This document shows, piece after piece, positions 63,312 to 64,000 of a stretch of 64,000 bases of DNA. The first letter of the stretch is position 1. Each line of letters begins with the position of its first letter. Source of the DNA: Marisalimonas sp016777705 (GTDB taxonomy: Bacteria; Pseudomonadota; Alphaproteobacteria; Puniceispirillales; Marisalimonadaceae); NCBI RefSeq assembly GCF_047717795.1, contig NZ_CP159808.1, forward strand, positions 1,240,001 through 1,304,000. The letters run 5' to 3'. The notes below the pieces were generated by a model, which saw only the letters and a list, made by a program, of their open reading frames with translations, searched no databases and was not told the DNA's origin. The translations under genes and the position numbers were made by a program.

Positions 63312-64000
63312 TCAACTTATTCTATGACCACCAAATTGATCTCTTAATTTGTTTTTTAAGATTTTACCTGTAGCTCCTAAAGGAATTAAATCTGTAAAAA
63401 TCACATCGTCAGGTATCATCCATTTGGCAATTTTACCTTCGTATATTTTTAAAATATCATCCTTTGATGGCGATTTTTCAGGCATAGATTGAACAATTAG
63501 AATAGGTCTTTCTTCCCATTTTTCGTGGGGAACAGAAATAACAGCAGCGTTAGCGACCTCTGGATGACCAACGCATATATTTTCTAGATCGATAGAACTT
63601 ATCCATTCACCACCAGATTTAATAATATCTTTTGTTCTGTCGGTAATAGTCATAAATCCATTCTCATCTATTTTCGCAACATCACCTGTATCAAACCACT
63701 CTCCTTCAAGAAATCTATCCTTTTCAGAAGTATCATTATAATATTCCTTTAAAACCCAAAATCCTTTTGATAGCAGTCTGCCTTGAGTCTCCCCGTCTTC
63801 TGGTAAATCGTTGCCTTCATCATCAACTAATTTCATTTGATGACCAAAAATAGTTCTACCTTGTGGAATTTTTTGATCATAATATTCAGTCCTATTTTTA
63901 GGCTCTTCAGCTAATGCGGGCATATTTACAGTTCCAAGTGGGCTCATTTCTGTCATGCCCCATGCATGAATTACCTCTGCTCCAAATTCATCTTCAAATC
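63312..64000 (-). CDS. Acyl-CoA synthetase (AMP-binding), C-terminal part
   Basis: The gene enters from the right edge; the last ~229 codons are present. The A5 motif reads HAWGMTEMSPLGT at the very edge, then the A7/A8 region DTGDVAKIDENGFMTITDRTKDIIKSGGEWIS with the hinge, and the AMP-binding C-terminal domain ending at A10 PLGATGKILKN (catalytic Lys). WISSIDLENICVGHPEVANAAVI is typical of medium/long-chain acyl-CoA ligases. The N-terminal P-loop half is outside the window. It is convergent with the YciI gene. Confidence 0.9.
   Translation of the reverse strand, partial: FEDEFGAEVIHAWGMTEMSPLGTVNMPALAEEPKNRTEYYDQKIPQGRTIFGHQMKLVDDEGNDLPEDGETQGRLLSKGFWVLKEYYNDTSEKDRFLEGEWFDTGDVAKIDENGFMTITDRTKDIIKSGGEWISSIDLENICVGHPEVANAAVISVPHEKWEERPILIVQSMPEKSPSKDDILKIYEGKIAKWMIPDDVIFTDLIPLGATGKILKNKLRDQFGGHRIS

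Noticed and set aside
1..64000. CRISPR arrays, insertion sequences and rRNA genes
   Set aside because: No regularly spaced repeats, transposase motifs, terminal inverted repeats or rRNA-like stretches were found on reading through the window.

Overview
The window is AT-rich (about 30% GC by eye) and very densely packed. Intergenic gaps are short, many start/stop codons overlap (ATGA, TGATG), and several convergent genes abut or overlap. Long-form HPF, SlyX, a YbbA/YbbP/TesA block, many CaiB, acyl-CoA dehydrogenase and phytanoyl-CoA dioxygenase family proteins, and a photolyase together suggest a streamlined marine surface-water proteobacterium, most likely an alphaproteobacterium. The exact lineage cannot be fixed from sequence reading alone. 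I see no insertion sequence, phage gene, integrase or CRISPR array. The only RNA gene found is tRNA-Arg(TCT).

Layout: 1-8.7 kb holds the 5' end of a GMC oxidoreductase, two tiny membrane ORFs, a CaiB-type CoA-transferase, photolyase, a membrane-anchored metallophosphoesterase, a NYN-domain protein, threonine ammonia-lyase, a serine hydrolase and an aldo/keto reductase.

8.8-21.3 kb is the most unusual region. It carries all six ebo genes (EboA-F). Two lie in a leftward operon behind a winged-helix regulator and type 2 isopentenyl-diphosphate isomerase (fni-eboA-eboB). Three lie in a divergent rightward run that starts with a PQQ-type sugar dehydrogenase, a small cytochrome c and a TMEM220-like membrane protein (eboD-eboE-eboC). 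eboF converges on eboC. A second PQQ-type dehydrogenase and a pseudoazurin-like cupredoxin follow. My inference is a pathway in which a sugar-phosphate-cyclase-like enzyme (EboD), a prenyltransferase (EboC) and hydrolases make or move a prenylated metabolite across the inner membrane, coupled to periplasmic quinoprotein oxidation with cytochrome c/cupredoxin electron carriers. The product is unknown.

21.4-41.6 kb: a YbbA/YbbP-type ABC exporter divergent from TesA; a hydratase, DinB, SlyX, an epimerase, an epoxide hydrolase, an exported MsrA, long HPF, tRNA-Arg; a DapA-like/SDR/SDR catabolic run; Hsp20; a class II aldolase-like protein; PhyH; an MFS-miniORF-DUF924-hydrolase run with translational coupling; and a TauE/SafE permease.

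41.7-64 kb is mostly organic-acid and acyl-CoA catabolism: a BtuF-like protein without a signal peptide, a flavin reductase/PhyH pair, an HIBADH-like dehydrogenase, an AtuA-type pair with a TPP enzyme, a 2-hydroxyacid oxidase, RraA, a 3-oxoacid CoA-transferase (A+B), two adjacent acyl-CoA dehydrogenases, a protein with probably three hotdog units, and a split ACAD10/11-like pair (acyl-CoA dehydrogenase plus phosphotransferase). An SDR, a LysR regulator, a 43-residue CDGSH-like protein and a DoxX-pirin-FMN reductase-YciI stress cluster follow. The window ends in a truncated acyl-CoA synthetase.
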